Source: CALSMU01 sp963926405 (lineage in GTDB: Bacteria; Bacteroidota; Bacteroidia; Flavobacteriales_D; Parvicellaceae). Taken from it: a stretch of 31,477 nt of DNA. The notes beneath the pieces are model-generated. The model had not been told where the DNA came from, did not search any database, and saw nothing but the letters and a program-made list of their open reading frames with translations. This document shows positions 1 through 6,996 of the stretch, in pieces. The stretch lies in assembly GCA_963926405.1 (NCBI GenBank), contig CAWUXI010000053.1:1-31477 (forward strand), written 5' to 3'. How positions within the stretch are numbered: position 1 is the first letter of the stretch; each line of letters starts with the position of its first letter. A program made the translations under genes and the position numbers.

Positions 1-594
1 GTCTGCAATGGAGCCGATGACGATGGGTCTGGAACAGTAAGTGTTATAGCGTTGGCTGAGGCTTTTCAAAAAGCAAAAAATGACGGACATGGACCACGCA
101 GAAGCATTTTATTTATGACCGTTTCAGGTGAGGAAAAAGGACTCTGGGGATCTAAATATTACACAGATAATCCTGTTTATGGATTGGAAAATACAGTGGT
201 GGATTTAAATATTGACATGATAGGTAGACGCGACGATGAGCACGATAACGATAACTATATTTATTTAATAGGCGCTGATCGAATTAGTATGGACTTGCAC
301 TTGATTAGCGAAAAAGTGAATAGTAGATATATTAATTACGATATAGACTATACGTATAACAAGCGATCAGACCCAAACCAGTTTTATTACCGTTCAGATC
401 ACTATAATTTTGCTAAAAACGGAATACCAGTTATTTTTTATTTTAGTGGGGTTCATAAAGATTATCACAAACCAACAGACGACGTAGACAAAATTAATTT
501 TGATAAGGTTCAAAAAACGGCGCGAATGGTTTTTTATACCGCCTGGGAAATCGCTAATAGGGACAAGAAATTAAGAATGAACGGAATAGACTAA
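1..594 (+). CDS. M28-family zinc peptidase, C-terminal part (5' end outside window)
   Basis: The reading frame is open from base 1, so the gene starts upstream of the window and about 197 C-terminal residues are seen. Family M28 enzymes are co-catalytic zinc aminopeptidases, usually exported in this phylum. Seen motifs in order: the aspartate cluster GADDDGSG (fragment residues 4-11), which supplies the bridging metal ligand; the catalytic Glu pair in SGEEKGLWGS (about 44-45); NIDMIGR with a further Asp ligand; and YHKPTDDVDKI near the end, which carries the last His ligand. The first His motif expected in the family lies before the window. The stop is followed after 2 bases by the isomerase gene, so the two are probably cotranscribed. 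Substrate and signal peptide cannot be judged from this fragment. Confidence 0.9.
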   Translation, partial: VCNGADDDGSGTVSVIALAEAFQKAKNDGHGPRRSILFMTVSGEEKGLWGSKYYTDNPVYGLENTVVDLNIDMIGRRDDEHDNDNYIYLIGADRISMDLHLISEKVNSRYINYDIDYTYNKRSDPNQFYYRSDHYNFAKNGIPVIFYFSGVHKDYHKPTDDVDKINFDKVQKTARMVFYTAWEIANRDKKLRMNGID

Positions 595-596
595 AA

Positions 597-1106
597 ATGG
601 AAAAGGTTGTATTAGTAGATGAAGATGATAATCCAACGGGAACGATGGAAAAAATGGAAGCCCACGAGAAAGGGTTATTGCATAGGGCTTTTTCGGTATT
701 TATTTTTAATAACAACGGAGATATGTTGCTTCAGCAGCGCGCATTTTCAAAATATCATTCAGGAGGGCTTTGGACGAACACTTGTTGTAGCCATCCAAGA
801 GAGGGAGAGGCGACAATAGAAGCAGCTCACAGAAGACTACAAGAGGAAATGGGGTTTGATTGTGAAATAAAAAAAGCGTTCGACTTTATTTATAAAAAAG
901 AACTTGATAAAGGATTGACAGAGCATGAACTTGACCATGTGTTTATAGGAGAGTTTGAAGGAGAGTTTCGCTTTAATCCGGAAGAGGTTAATGCAGTTGC
1001 TTATGTCCCTGTTCAGGAAGTTTTAGATGAGGTTGTACGAAACCCACAGAAGTATACGGAGTGGTTTAAGATATGCTTAAGCGAGGTTATAAAAAGAACG
1101 CTATAA
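597..1106 (+). CDS. idi: isopentenyl-diphosphate delta-isomerase, type 1 (Nudix)
   Basis: Interconverts isopentenyl and dimethylallyl diphosphate in the cytoplasm, the entry step for quinone, carotenoid and undecaprenyl synthesis. The 169-residue protein has the type 1 layout: PTGTMEK near residue 13, the catalytic cysteine motif TNTCCSHP with Cys64 at the position of E. coli Cys67, a Nudix-like helix GEATIEAAHRRLQEEMGF (70-87), and Glu109/Glu111 in TEHELDHVF, matching the E. coli pair Glu114/Glu116. Length is slightly shorter than the E. coli enzyme (about 180). The start lies 2 bases after the peptidase stop, so translation may be coupled. Its 3' end overlaps the convergent lipoprotein gene by 6 bases. 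Identification is firm; the link to the peptidase is positional only. Confidence 0.96.
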   Translation: MEKVVLVDEDDNPTGTMEKMEAHEKGLLHRAFSVFIFNNNGDMLLQQRAFSKYHSGGLWTNTCCSHPREGEATIEAAHRRLQEEMGFDCEIKKAFDFIYKKELDKGLTEHELDHVFIGEFEGEFRFNPEEVNAVAYVPVQEVLDEVVRNPQKYTEWFKICLSEVIKRTL

Positions 1107-2069
1107 AATAAAATTTTCTATTAGGACGGAAAATCCGTCGGAGTAAACCTCTATTATAATTGGAGTTTTATTCCATTTGTAGGTAGTGGCATAAGCAACA
1201 GTAGCTACATCTGTTGCAGCTCCATATAATTTAGAAACCCTTGATTTTATAAGTTTGGAATCAAGAATAAATTGTTTAGATATTGTGTCTGAATACACAT
1301 AGTCAAAATATATAGCGGATACAGCGTTATCGTTAAACAAGAAAGAGCCGCTAAGTAATATTTTTTCGTCATAAGCCGCATTAAAAGCTATGGAATTTGT
1401 TTTTCCTTTAAAAGGCACGTTGAACAGTTTCTTCACCTGCAGGGCGGTTGATTTAAAATTAATTGAGTCGTTGTATATGTGACTAACTAATATGCCGGCC
1501 AATTTTAGATGCATTGGCAATGTTTTTTCAACAGCAAGTAAAGTCTTTTTTTTGTTTTTACGAACGGTAAAAGTAAACCCGTTTTTAAAGACTTCATAGT
1601 CTAAAGCATTCCCAGATAGGCTCCAAGTGAACGTTTTCATTGAGCCAGTGCTATGGATTGATGTGTGTTCACCAAAAAGGGACTGTATCAACTCTAGAAT
1701 TAACTGGCTGTCTTGTTTTAGGTTCGAACTTAAAGAGTCATAATAAAAATCAAAATGGACCACGTTAATTATATCATTTGTACACTTAAAAACCTTTTTT
1801 AAGGAAATGTTTCCAAAAGTCAATTCGGTTCTGTAAGTATTGTTTTCAGCCATCAATTTGTGGGAAACAATCTGAGCGCTGACATTGGTACTGTCTATAA
1901 CAATTAAGTTGTTTTTAATGAGCAACAATAATTCTTTAGATTGTTCTAGTGCTCGTTCAAATGAAGTGGGGTTTAACTCTATAGATTCGGTGTTGTTTTC
2001 TTTCTTTTGAGAGCAACTTATAGTCATTGCTATAAGCAGCGTTAATCCCCATGTTTTATTCTGAAGCAT
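1101..2069 (-). CDS. hypothetical lipoprotein
   Basis: A 322-residue protein I do not recognise. The N-terminus has a short hydrophobic stretch (residues 8-18) ending in TISC, so Cys19 is the likely lipidation site; the following SQKKENN tract is a typical flexible tether. The rest looks globular, soluble and rich in beta-type residues. Two halves show loosely similar features: each has an FDY(Y/V)YD/S-like segment (about residues 105-110 and 250-256) followed by a stretch ending in a serine/leucine-rich SLFGE or SKLYGA. This may be an internal duplication, but by eye only. The gene is convergent with idi, overlapping it by 6 bases, and lies downstream of the CotH gene after a weak hairpin. 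A TAAATTTG box lies 19 bases upstream of its start. Confidence 0.75.
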   Translation of the reverse strand: MLQNKTWGLTLLIAMTISCSQKKENNTESIELNPTSFERALEQSKELLLLIKNNLIVIDSTNVSAQIVSHKLMAENNTYRTELTFGNISLKKVFKCTNDIINVVHFDFYYDSLSSNLKQDSQLILELIQSLFGEHTSIHSTGSMKTFTWSLSGNALDYEVFKNGFTFTVRKNKKKTLLAVEKTLPMHLKLAGILVSHIYNDSINFKSTALQVKKLFNVPFKGKTNSIAFNAAYDEKILLSGSFLFNDNAVSAIYFDYVYSDTISKQFILDSKLIKSRVSKLYGAATDVATVAYATTYKWNKTPIIIEVYSDGFSVLIENFIL

Positions 2070-2087
2070 AATTCATGATTTTATATT

Positions 2088-2095
2088 CAAATTTA
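2088..2095 (-). promoter_or_regulatory. candidate promoter -7 box for the lipoprotein gene
   Basis: On the minus strand the box reads TAAATTTG, an exact match to the Bacteroidota TAnnTTTG element, 18 bases before the start at 2069. No TTG is seen 19 bases further upstream, so the -33 part is missing or degenerate. Just upstream is a small inverted repeat, CGCATTTTTGCG. Such boxes occur by chance in AT-rich DNA. Confidence 0.35.
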
Positions 2096-2124
2096 ACCTT
2101 GCGCAAAAATGCGTGATTGAAAAC

Positions 2125-2140
2125 AAGGATGACCATCCTT
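2125..2140 (-). terminator. weak hairpin at the end of the CotH gene
   Basis: On the minus strand AAGGAT-GGTC-ATCCTT forms a 6-bp stem with a 4-base loop. It begins within the stop codon of the CotH gene and is followed by GTTTTC. The stem is short and the T-run is broken, so termination would be partial. It sits where a terminator for the CotH gene would be expected. Confidence 0.35.
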
Positions 2141-4662
2141 TACTTTTGTGTTATGGAGACCCCATAAAGGGAGTCAATGTTTAAGGAAACGAGACCTTTG
2201 ATTGTGTCAGGTTTAACTTTACCCTGCATTATTAATAGAGACCCGATGTCTATAAGGTTATTTTTTTGTAACTCCTTATTGTTGTTTTTAACAATAATTT
2301 TAGCAGGTCCAAATTCTGGCTTTTTTTGAAAGGCAACAAAACCATAATCTACATTTTGCATTGTAACAGAACCTACTGTGACTGTTGACAAATCTTTTGA
2401 TGCAATTGCAATTTTTGCCCTATTAATTTTTGTGTTTTCAATTTTCACTATAGAATTTTCCCCTCCCGACACCCCTTTGTCTCCCGAGTTTTCAATTGCA
2501 CAATGGTTAATTTCAATAGTGCTTCCAGACAAGTCAATACAATCATTGCCCGTGTTTTTAAAGATTGAGCCTGAAATTGTCCCATTACAAAAGTCCGAAT
2601 CAAGTCCATCAGAAAAAGTGTTTTCTACGGTAGAGTTGGAAAAAGTGAAATTGGACTGCACCAGATTAATGGCGTCTTCACAATAGTTATTTTTAAAAGT
2701 ACAGCTTTCAATAGTTACATTGCTTTGATAAAGGGTTACGGCACCCGTTAGGCGCCAACCGTACTTCGTTAATGTGGTTAAGTGATTAAACACAACGTTT
2801 TGAAACAGAGACTCACCATAATTATTGATAACGGTAACACCTTGCCCGCTTTTGTCAGAAGAATATATCAATATCTTTTCCTCGCTGGAACCTTCTGCGT
2901 GAATTGGTGAATAACTAATAATAGCGGCCGTATTGATTAAATTAATTTTGCACCCCTTTTCCAATATGAGCGTCCACCCTTTTGGCACAATAAGGTCTGA
3001 AGAAAGCACGTAATCCCCCTTTTTAATGATTAACAATTTACTTAGGGCATTTATTTCGATATATGGGATACGTGATAAATCAGAAGTCAATAAGTTACCT
3101 AGCGGTTTAATTAACTTACTATTAAACGCCCAGTTGCTTATTGAAACATGCAACGTATCAGGAATCTTTTGGTTAGCTAGAAAGTAGATTTTATTAGTTG
3201 ATTTAGGGAGATTAAGAAAATGGACAGTAAGGTTATTATTAAACTTGTCGATAGTCTTTTCTTTGCCTAAATAAACAATTGAGTCTTTGTTTTGTTTTAA
3301 CCCATATCCAACTATAGTGACCGGTGTTGAATGAAAGTTGACTAACTGTACGGTGTTAATGGTAGAGTCCTGAAACGGACTTGAATAAGCCTTTAGTCCC
3401 GTGTTGTAATAATATGTATTTGTGTTTGTGAGGTCCTCAAAATGATAATCTTGCAAGCTGTACTCAATGTCTGAACTTATGTATTCAGGAAGGGCCTCTT
3501 GAATTGCTTTAATGTTATTTTTATAAAAGATTTTGCTAAACTTGGACTCTGGATACTCTGGTTCCAGTAGCTTTCCGATGGAAGTCAAAGAAGAGTCTAA
3601 TTCGTTAAAAACAGCGTTAAGGTATTTATCGCTTGAGAACTTCTTAAGGTAGGCAACGTATAAAGATTTAAATGAGGCGTTGTTAAATATATTATAGTGA
3701 ATGAAACTAAAATCAGGAAAAGCAGTTTGGTCTTTACTGTAACCAAAAATGGGTTGATTCGTGCTCATCTCTACTTTTTCAGGGTAACAGTCATATGCAA
3801 TGGGCTCTAATTTTCTAGAAACAGGATTATAATAAAACCTGAGGTTATGCCATATTAAAGCGTGGTCAGTATTTGCAATGTCTGTAAGAGCATAAAACTT
3901 TGCCAGCCTATCAATGTCAAATATTTCCTCTATGTTGTCATCAAAAGCCTTATATCGGAGCAACAGGCTCTGAGCTGTTTTGAAATGATTTTTTAGCACG
4001 GCGCTATTCATCGTTCTATTTTTTTTAAAAGGAACGACTTCAGCTGCTGCAAAATATGGAAGTGAATGATAAGAACCAGGCTCGCCAACTCTTGTTTCCC
4101 AAACTCCCTCTTCGTTAAACTTTAAAATAGGCCCCTCTCTTTTATTTTTTGCTTCCGCCAGCTGTTTGTCAAAATGTTCTTCCAATGCATAAATTCCCAT
4201 TTGTTTCCCGTTTACTGAAACAGGAACAAACTCATATCGAGTGGTTAAGACGCCTTCTTTTAAGTATATCTGGTGCATGAACCACTCATGTATAAAAGAA
4301 CGGGTATGAGGGCTTTGAATAGAAAAACTCTTTAACCCTAAAAAAGAATCGCCGTCAGGAACTTTAACTCTAAAAGACCATTTATCTTCTTTTAAGTGGT
4401 CTACCCAATCACCTTTAAGCCGAAGTTTTACAAGGGTCTTAACTCCTCGATAGGTAAGGGTTGCTTTCACGTATTTTTTTAAACGTTTATCAATTACTCC
4501 ATTTTTAAGGGCAATATCCCTGTAGCCCTCAAGTTTTTTATACGCTGAAGCATCTATAATAATCTCAACACAACTTTCAGTATTTAGCACAATTACACCT
4601 TCCTTCTTGGTTGAGCACGAGAGAGAAAAAAGAAGAATGATAATAAGTCCAGGTGTCTTCAC
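2140..4662 (-). CDS. lipoprotein with CotH kinase-like domain and right-handed beta-helix
   Basis: I place the start at the GTG at 4662-4660, giving 840 residues, because the longer open frame to 4842 runs through a strong terminator and another gene. From this GTG the protein begins MKTPGLIIILLFSLSC, an ideal lipoprotein signal with Cys16 as anchor. No in-frame ATG lies near. Residues about 25-390 match the CotH atypical kinase family: a charged KLRLKGDW segment, VNGKQMGIYALEEHFD (Asn151-Gly152), TDHALIWHN (Asp266, His267, His272-Asn273) and AYDCYPE (Asp291). Asp266 and Asp291 are candidate catalytic and metal-binding acids by analogy with spore-coat CotH. Residues about 555-770 are short repeats rich in N, S, T and I (for example FKNTGNDCIDLSGS), a parallel beta-helix. 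Known relatives phosphorylate proteins; the target here is unknown. Confidence 0.83.
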   Translation of the reverse strand: MKTPGLIIILLFSLSCSTKKEGVIVLNTESCVEIIIDASAYKKLEGYRDIALKNGVIDKRLKKYVKATLTYRGVKTLVKLRLKGDWVDHLKEDKWSFRVKVPDGDSFLGLKSFSIQSPHTRSFIHEWFMHQIYLKEGVLTTRYEFVPVSVNGKQMGIYALEEHFDKQLAEAKNKREGPILKFNEEGVWETRVGEPGSYHSLPYFAAAEVVPFKKNRTMNSAVLKNHFKTAQSLLLRYKAFDDNIEEIFDIDRLAKFYALTDIANTDHALIWHNLRFYYNPVSRKLEPIAYDCYPEKVEMSTNQPIFGYSKDQTAFPDFSFIHYNIFNNASFKSLYVAYLKKFSSDKYLNAVFNELDSSLTSIGKLLEPEYPESKFSKIFYKNNIKAIQEALPEYISSDIEYSLQDYHFEDLTNTNTYYYNTGLKAYSSPFQDSTINTVQLVNFHSTPVTIVGYGLKQNKDSIVYLGKEKTIDKFNNNLTVHFLNLPKSTNKIYFLANQKIPDTLHVSISNWAFNSKLIKPLGNLLTSDLSRIPYIEINALSKLLIIKKGDYVLSSDLIVPKGWTLILEKGCKINLINTAAIISYSPIHAEGSSEEKILIYSSDKSGQGVTVINNYGESLFQNVVFNHLTTLTKYGWRLTGAVTLYQSNVTIESCTFKNNYCEDAINLVQSNFTFSNSTVENTFSDGLDSDFCNGTISGSIFKNTGNDCIDLSGSTIEINHCAIENSGDKGVSGGENSIVKIENTKINRAKIAIASKDLSTVTVGSVTMQNVDYGFVAFQKKPEFGPAKIIVKNNNKELQKNNLIDIGSLLIMQGKVKPDTIKGLVSLNIDSLYGVSITQK

Positions 4663-4693
4663 TATGGGTGCAAAGAAAAGCAAAATAGATGGC

Positions 4694-4732
4694 AAAAAAA
4701 AAGCTTTCTGGTTTATCAGAAAGCTTTTTTTT
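4694..4732 (-). terminator. strong rho-independent terminator (works in either direction)
   Basis: A perfect inverted repeat: 4695-4710 pairs with 4717-4732 (core AAGCTTTCTG / CAGAAAGCTT) around a 6-base loop GTTTAT. On the minus strand the stem runs into nine T residues. It begins 15 bases after the stop of the small lipoprotein gene and so ends that transcript. It also separates that gene from the CotH gene and is the main reason for placing the CotH start at 4662. Confidence 0.9.
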
Positions 4733-4747
4733 CTTAAAAAAAGAATA

Positions 4748-4903
4748 CTAGTGTGCAGCATGCTCTTCTTCTCCTTCAGCGTGATCATGATCACCCTCAG
4801 CAGCCTCTTCAGTTGCATCACCTTCAGCAGCTTTTTCACCACAAGAAATTGTTGTCATAGAAAAGAATCCAGCAACAGCTAATAACATAAAAAACTTTTT
4901 CAT
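4748..4903 (-). CDS. 51-residue acidic, His-containing lipoprotein
   Basis: A small gene (ATG 4903, TAG 4748). The product starts MKKFFMLLAVAGFFSMTTISC, a clean lipoprotein signal with Cys21 as the lipidated residue. The mature part is only 31 residues: very acidic (Glu/Asp), rich in Ala and Gly, with a duplicated AAEGD motif and four His (39, 41, 48, 51) in DHDH and EEHAAH. It has no tryptophan, tyrosine or predicted fold and would be a surface or periplasmic tail on a lipid anchor. It has its own promoter with ideal spacing (4938-4967), an A-rich Bacteroidota-type leader just before the ATG, and a strong terminator 15 bases after the stop, so it is a monocistronic, probably highly expressed unit. 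Metal or proton binding is a guess from composition; no family is recognised. Confidence 0.85.
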   Translation of the reverse strand: MKKFFMLLAVAGFFSMTTISCGEKAAEGDATEEAAEGDHDHAEGEEEHAAH

Positions 4904-4937
4904 TTTTAATTTTTTTAATTTGATTATACTTGAATAA

Positions 4938-4967
4938 CAAAATTAAAAACAATTATGTAAATACCAA
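4938..4967 (-). promoter_or_regulatory. promoter of the small lipoprotein gene
   Basis: On the minus strand TTG (4967-4965), 19 bases, then TAATTTTG (4945-4938). Both boxes and the spacing match the Bacteroidota housekeeping promoter (TTTG at -33, TAnnTTTG at -7). The start codon is 35 bases downstream of the -7 box. Confidence 0.75.
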
Positions 4968-5000
4968 GTTTTTTACGGAAAATCATTTTTTTTGAGGGTT

Positions 5001-5891
5001 TTAATCAAAAAACGTGTAAGAAAACTTTGTTATTGTAATAAAGTTTGAATTAACATCTTGAACGATAAGCGCCTTCATTAACAGAGTGGACTTGTTGTAG
5101 AGCACCTCTTTATGTGTTTTTAGTTCTGCGTTTCTGTATTCGTCTATTACCTCCAGGTTGCCCAATTCGTCATATTGGTATACAAACCTGCTGTAAGCGT
5201 CTTCCGATAAGTCGTTATTAATTTTCTTTTCAGAAACTTTCATTAAGTCATTGTATTTATAGGTGGTTTCTGCTTTTTTATGATTGACAATTAATTTTTT
5301 TACCATTTTAAGTAAGAGTTTGTTTTCGTCATAGGTATAATACTCCTTTTGATAAACACTTCCATGGTTGTTAAATACATTTTTTTGCATAGACGAGTCT
5401 GTTTTTGCAAATGAATACGTTTCGTTCACAATGGTATATTGTTTTTTAAGCTTGAAATTATTTTTATCGTTTGTTGTATTTTCGTCCCGACAATATGTTT
5501 TTTGGATAATTTCACCGAAATCATTGTGCTTGTAGTTATAGGAGAAAAACCCGTAACTATCGCTCATTCTTTTTGTTGTGATATTTTGCTTTTCATCATA
5601 ATGATATGTTATTATTGAGCTGTCCTTTTTCTTTCCCCGGTAAAACGAATCGAATTGTTTTATAAGGTTTCCAGAGTCATCAAATAGGAACATAGTTATC
5701 AAGCCTTTGTTTTTTATAACCTGTAAGTCTGCTTTTGTAGAAACCTCCCCCTTTATACTTTTTATCTTATTACTACGAATGAATTCAGTATAAAAAAACG
5801 GCTCTTCAGAAAACACGGCACAAGCTCTGTTGTCCAGTAATTGGGCGGAAAAACCGAGAGGAAGAATTAATAGTAAGAAGAATAGGCGCAT
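5001..5891 (-). CDS. exported protein with YD-like repeats, unknown function
   Basis: A 296-residue protein beginning MRLFFLLLILPLGFSAQ, a Sec signal peptide probably cut after FSA. The body shows about five spaced copies of an aromatic Y-x-Y-[DN] motif followed by a charged or turn segment: TYHYDEKQN, SYNYKHNDFGE, YYTYDENK, TYKYNDLMK and VYQYDELGN. This is the rhythm of YD repeats of RHS-type proteins, but there is no RHS core and no C-terminal toxin domain, and the protein ends soon after the last repeat. No type IX sorting domain is seen. It is therefore likely a stand-alone small beta-structured protein of the periplasm or cell surface. It has its own possible promoter box (5920-5927). 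It lies between a terminator-bounded lipoprotein gene and the WYL regulator; a functional link is not shown. Confidence 0.72.
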   Translation of the reverse strand: MRLFFLLLILPLGFSAQLLDNRACAVFSEEPFFYTEFIRSNKIKSIKGEVSTKADLQVIKNKGLITMFLFDDSGNLIKQFDSFYRGKKKDSSIITYHYDEKQNITTKRMSDSYGFFSYNYKHNDFGEIIQKTYCRDENTTNDKNNFKLKKQYTIVNETYSFAKTDSSMQKNVFNNHGSVYQKEYYTYDENKLLLKMVKKLIVNHKKAETTYKYNDLMKVSEKKINNDLSEDAYSRFVYQYDELGNLEVIDEYRNAELKTHKEVLYNKSTLLMKALIVQDVNSNFITITKFSYTFFD

Positions 5892-5919
5892 TTACTTGGT
5901 AAAAATCGGTTATTAATTG

Positions 5920-5927
5920 CAAAAGTA
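5920..5927 (-). promoter_or_regulatory. candidate promoter -7 box for the YD-repeat gene
   Basis: The minus strand reads TACTTTTG followed by C, an exact TAnnTTTG match, 28 bases before the start at 5891. No TTG is found at the ideal -33 position. Confidence 0.38.
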
Positions 5928-5947
5928 ATTGAATTTATCAATTGTTG

Positions 5948-6958
5948 CTATTTATATAACTCCACTACAGACTTCGCGATTTGATATATTTCATCCCTTA
6001 GTTCTTTCGGCTCAATTACTTTAATGTCTTTACCAAAGCCTAAAATTTGCATTTTCAATTCATAGGTAGGAAGCAGAAAATATGAAAATAAATGCATATT
6101 GTTTTTTTCTTCTAGAAACTCTTGGGACTCATGCAGGGGCTGAGAAAGTATATACTTTGATAGTAAAACTCCCGTTTCGATAATTATTTTACAAGGGCTT
6201 CCATAGTTCGAGGTTATTCCAATGGAGTATTTGAAAAACCTATCAGGACTGAATGATTCATCTTTTTTGTAGGTGTCTGACAATACTACGAGATTCGCCA
6301 CCCTATCTAAACCGAAGGTAATTATATTGTCTTTAAGTTCGTTTTTTCCAATGAGGTACCATCTGTTTCTGTATTCTTTTAATAAATATGGATGTATCCG
6401 TCTTGTTTTAGCCGTTTCGCTTGAAAACCCTTTGTGCTCAAACTGAACTTTATTCTTGTTTTTAATTGCGGTTAAAAGGGGCTCTAGGAACTCGCTCCCC
6501 CCTACTCGCTCAACAGTTTCGAATTGCACGTATTCTTCAATTGCCGTATCTTGAACATTGGAAGAGATGTTTACGCGATCAATAATTTTATCTATAGCAA
6601 ATTCGAATTGACTAAAGATTTCTGTGTTTTTAAATTGGGAAAGAAGGTTGGTTGCAATTTTAATAGCTTCAATATCCTTTTCTGTTAAAGGAACCTCGTC
6701 TATTGAGTATTCCTTGTCTTCGTAATAGTATCCTCTTTCTTGTTTGTTGTATTTAATTGGCGCATCGTGCTCAATTCGCATAGCAAACAAGTCCTTCTCA
6801 ATAGTAGAGTCACAAATATTTCCACCTAATGTTGTTCCAAACAATTCTTCTTCACAAGCCGATCTTAAGTCAGCTTTCGAAGGATAAGGGTTGTATTCGT
6901 TTCTTAAGCTCCTGTCGATTACTCGGTAGCGGGCCAAAGCGTTTTTAATTACCGGCAT
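5948..6958 (-). CDS. WYL-domain transcriptional regulator
   Basis: A 336-residue cytoplasmic regulator. Residues 1-70 form the DNA-binding part typical of these proteins (ARYRVIDRSLRNEYNPYPSK, then a helix-turn-helix ending STIEKDLFAMR). The central WYL domain (about 150-250) has IHPYLLKEYRNRWYLIG with His189, then ITFGLDRV, the hallmark of the family. The C-terminal 75 residues match the WCX extension. WYL domains bind nucleic acid or nucleotide-type ligands, and several members control DNA-damage or defence genes; here no defence genes are adjacent. The gene has a TATATTTG box 17 bases before the start. It lies between the TlpA-like gene and the YD-repeat gene on the same strand, so either could be a target. 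Family assignment is firm, ligand unknown. Confidence 0.9.
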   Translation of the reverse strand: MPVIKNALARYRVIDRSLRNEYNPYPSKADLRSACEEELFGTTLGGNICDSTIEKDLFAMRIEHDAPIKYNKQERGYYYEDKEYSIDEVPLTEKDIEAIKIATNLLSQFKNTEIFSQFEFAIDKIIDRVNISSNVQDTAIEEYVQFETVERVGGSEFLEPLLTAIKNKNKVQFEHKGFSSETAKTRRIHPYLLKEYRNRWYLIGKNELKDNIITFGLDRVANLVVLSDTYKKDESFSPDRFFKYSIGITSNYGSPCKIIIETGVLLSKYILSQPLHESQEFLEEKNNMHLFSYFLLPTYELKMQILGFGKDIKVIEPKELRDEIYQIAKSVVELYK

Positions 6959-6975
6959 AAAATAGATTTGAAAAC

Positions 6976-6983
6976 CAAATATA
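6976..6983 (-). promoter_or_regulatory. candidate promoter -7 box for the WYL gene
   Basis: The minus strand reads TATATTTG, an exact TAnnTTTG match, 17 bases before the start at 6958. A TTG lies 22 bases upstream (7006-7008, inside the end of the TlpA-like gene), a little farther than the ideal 19. Confidence 0.38.
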
Positions 6984-6996
6984 CAAAAACAGAAGC

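Noticed and set aside
4607..4882. A 91-residue plus-strand open frame over the small lipoprotein gene and terminator
   Set aside because: It is antisense to a small gene with promoter, lipobox and terminator, crosses the terminator stem, and has no protein-like features.
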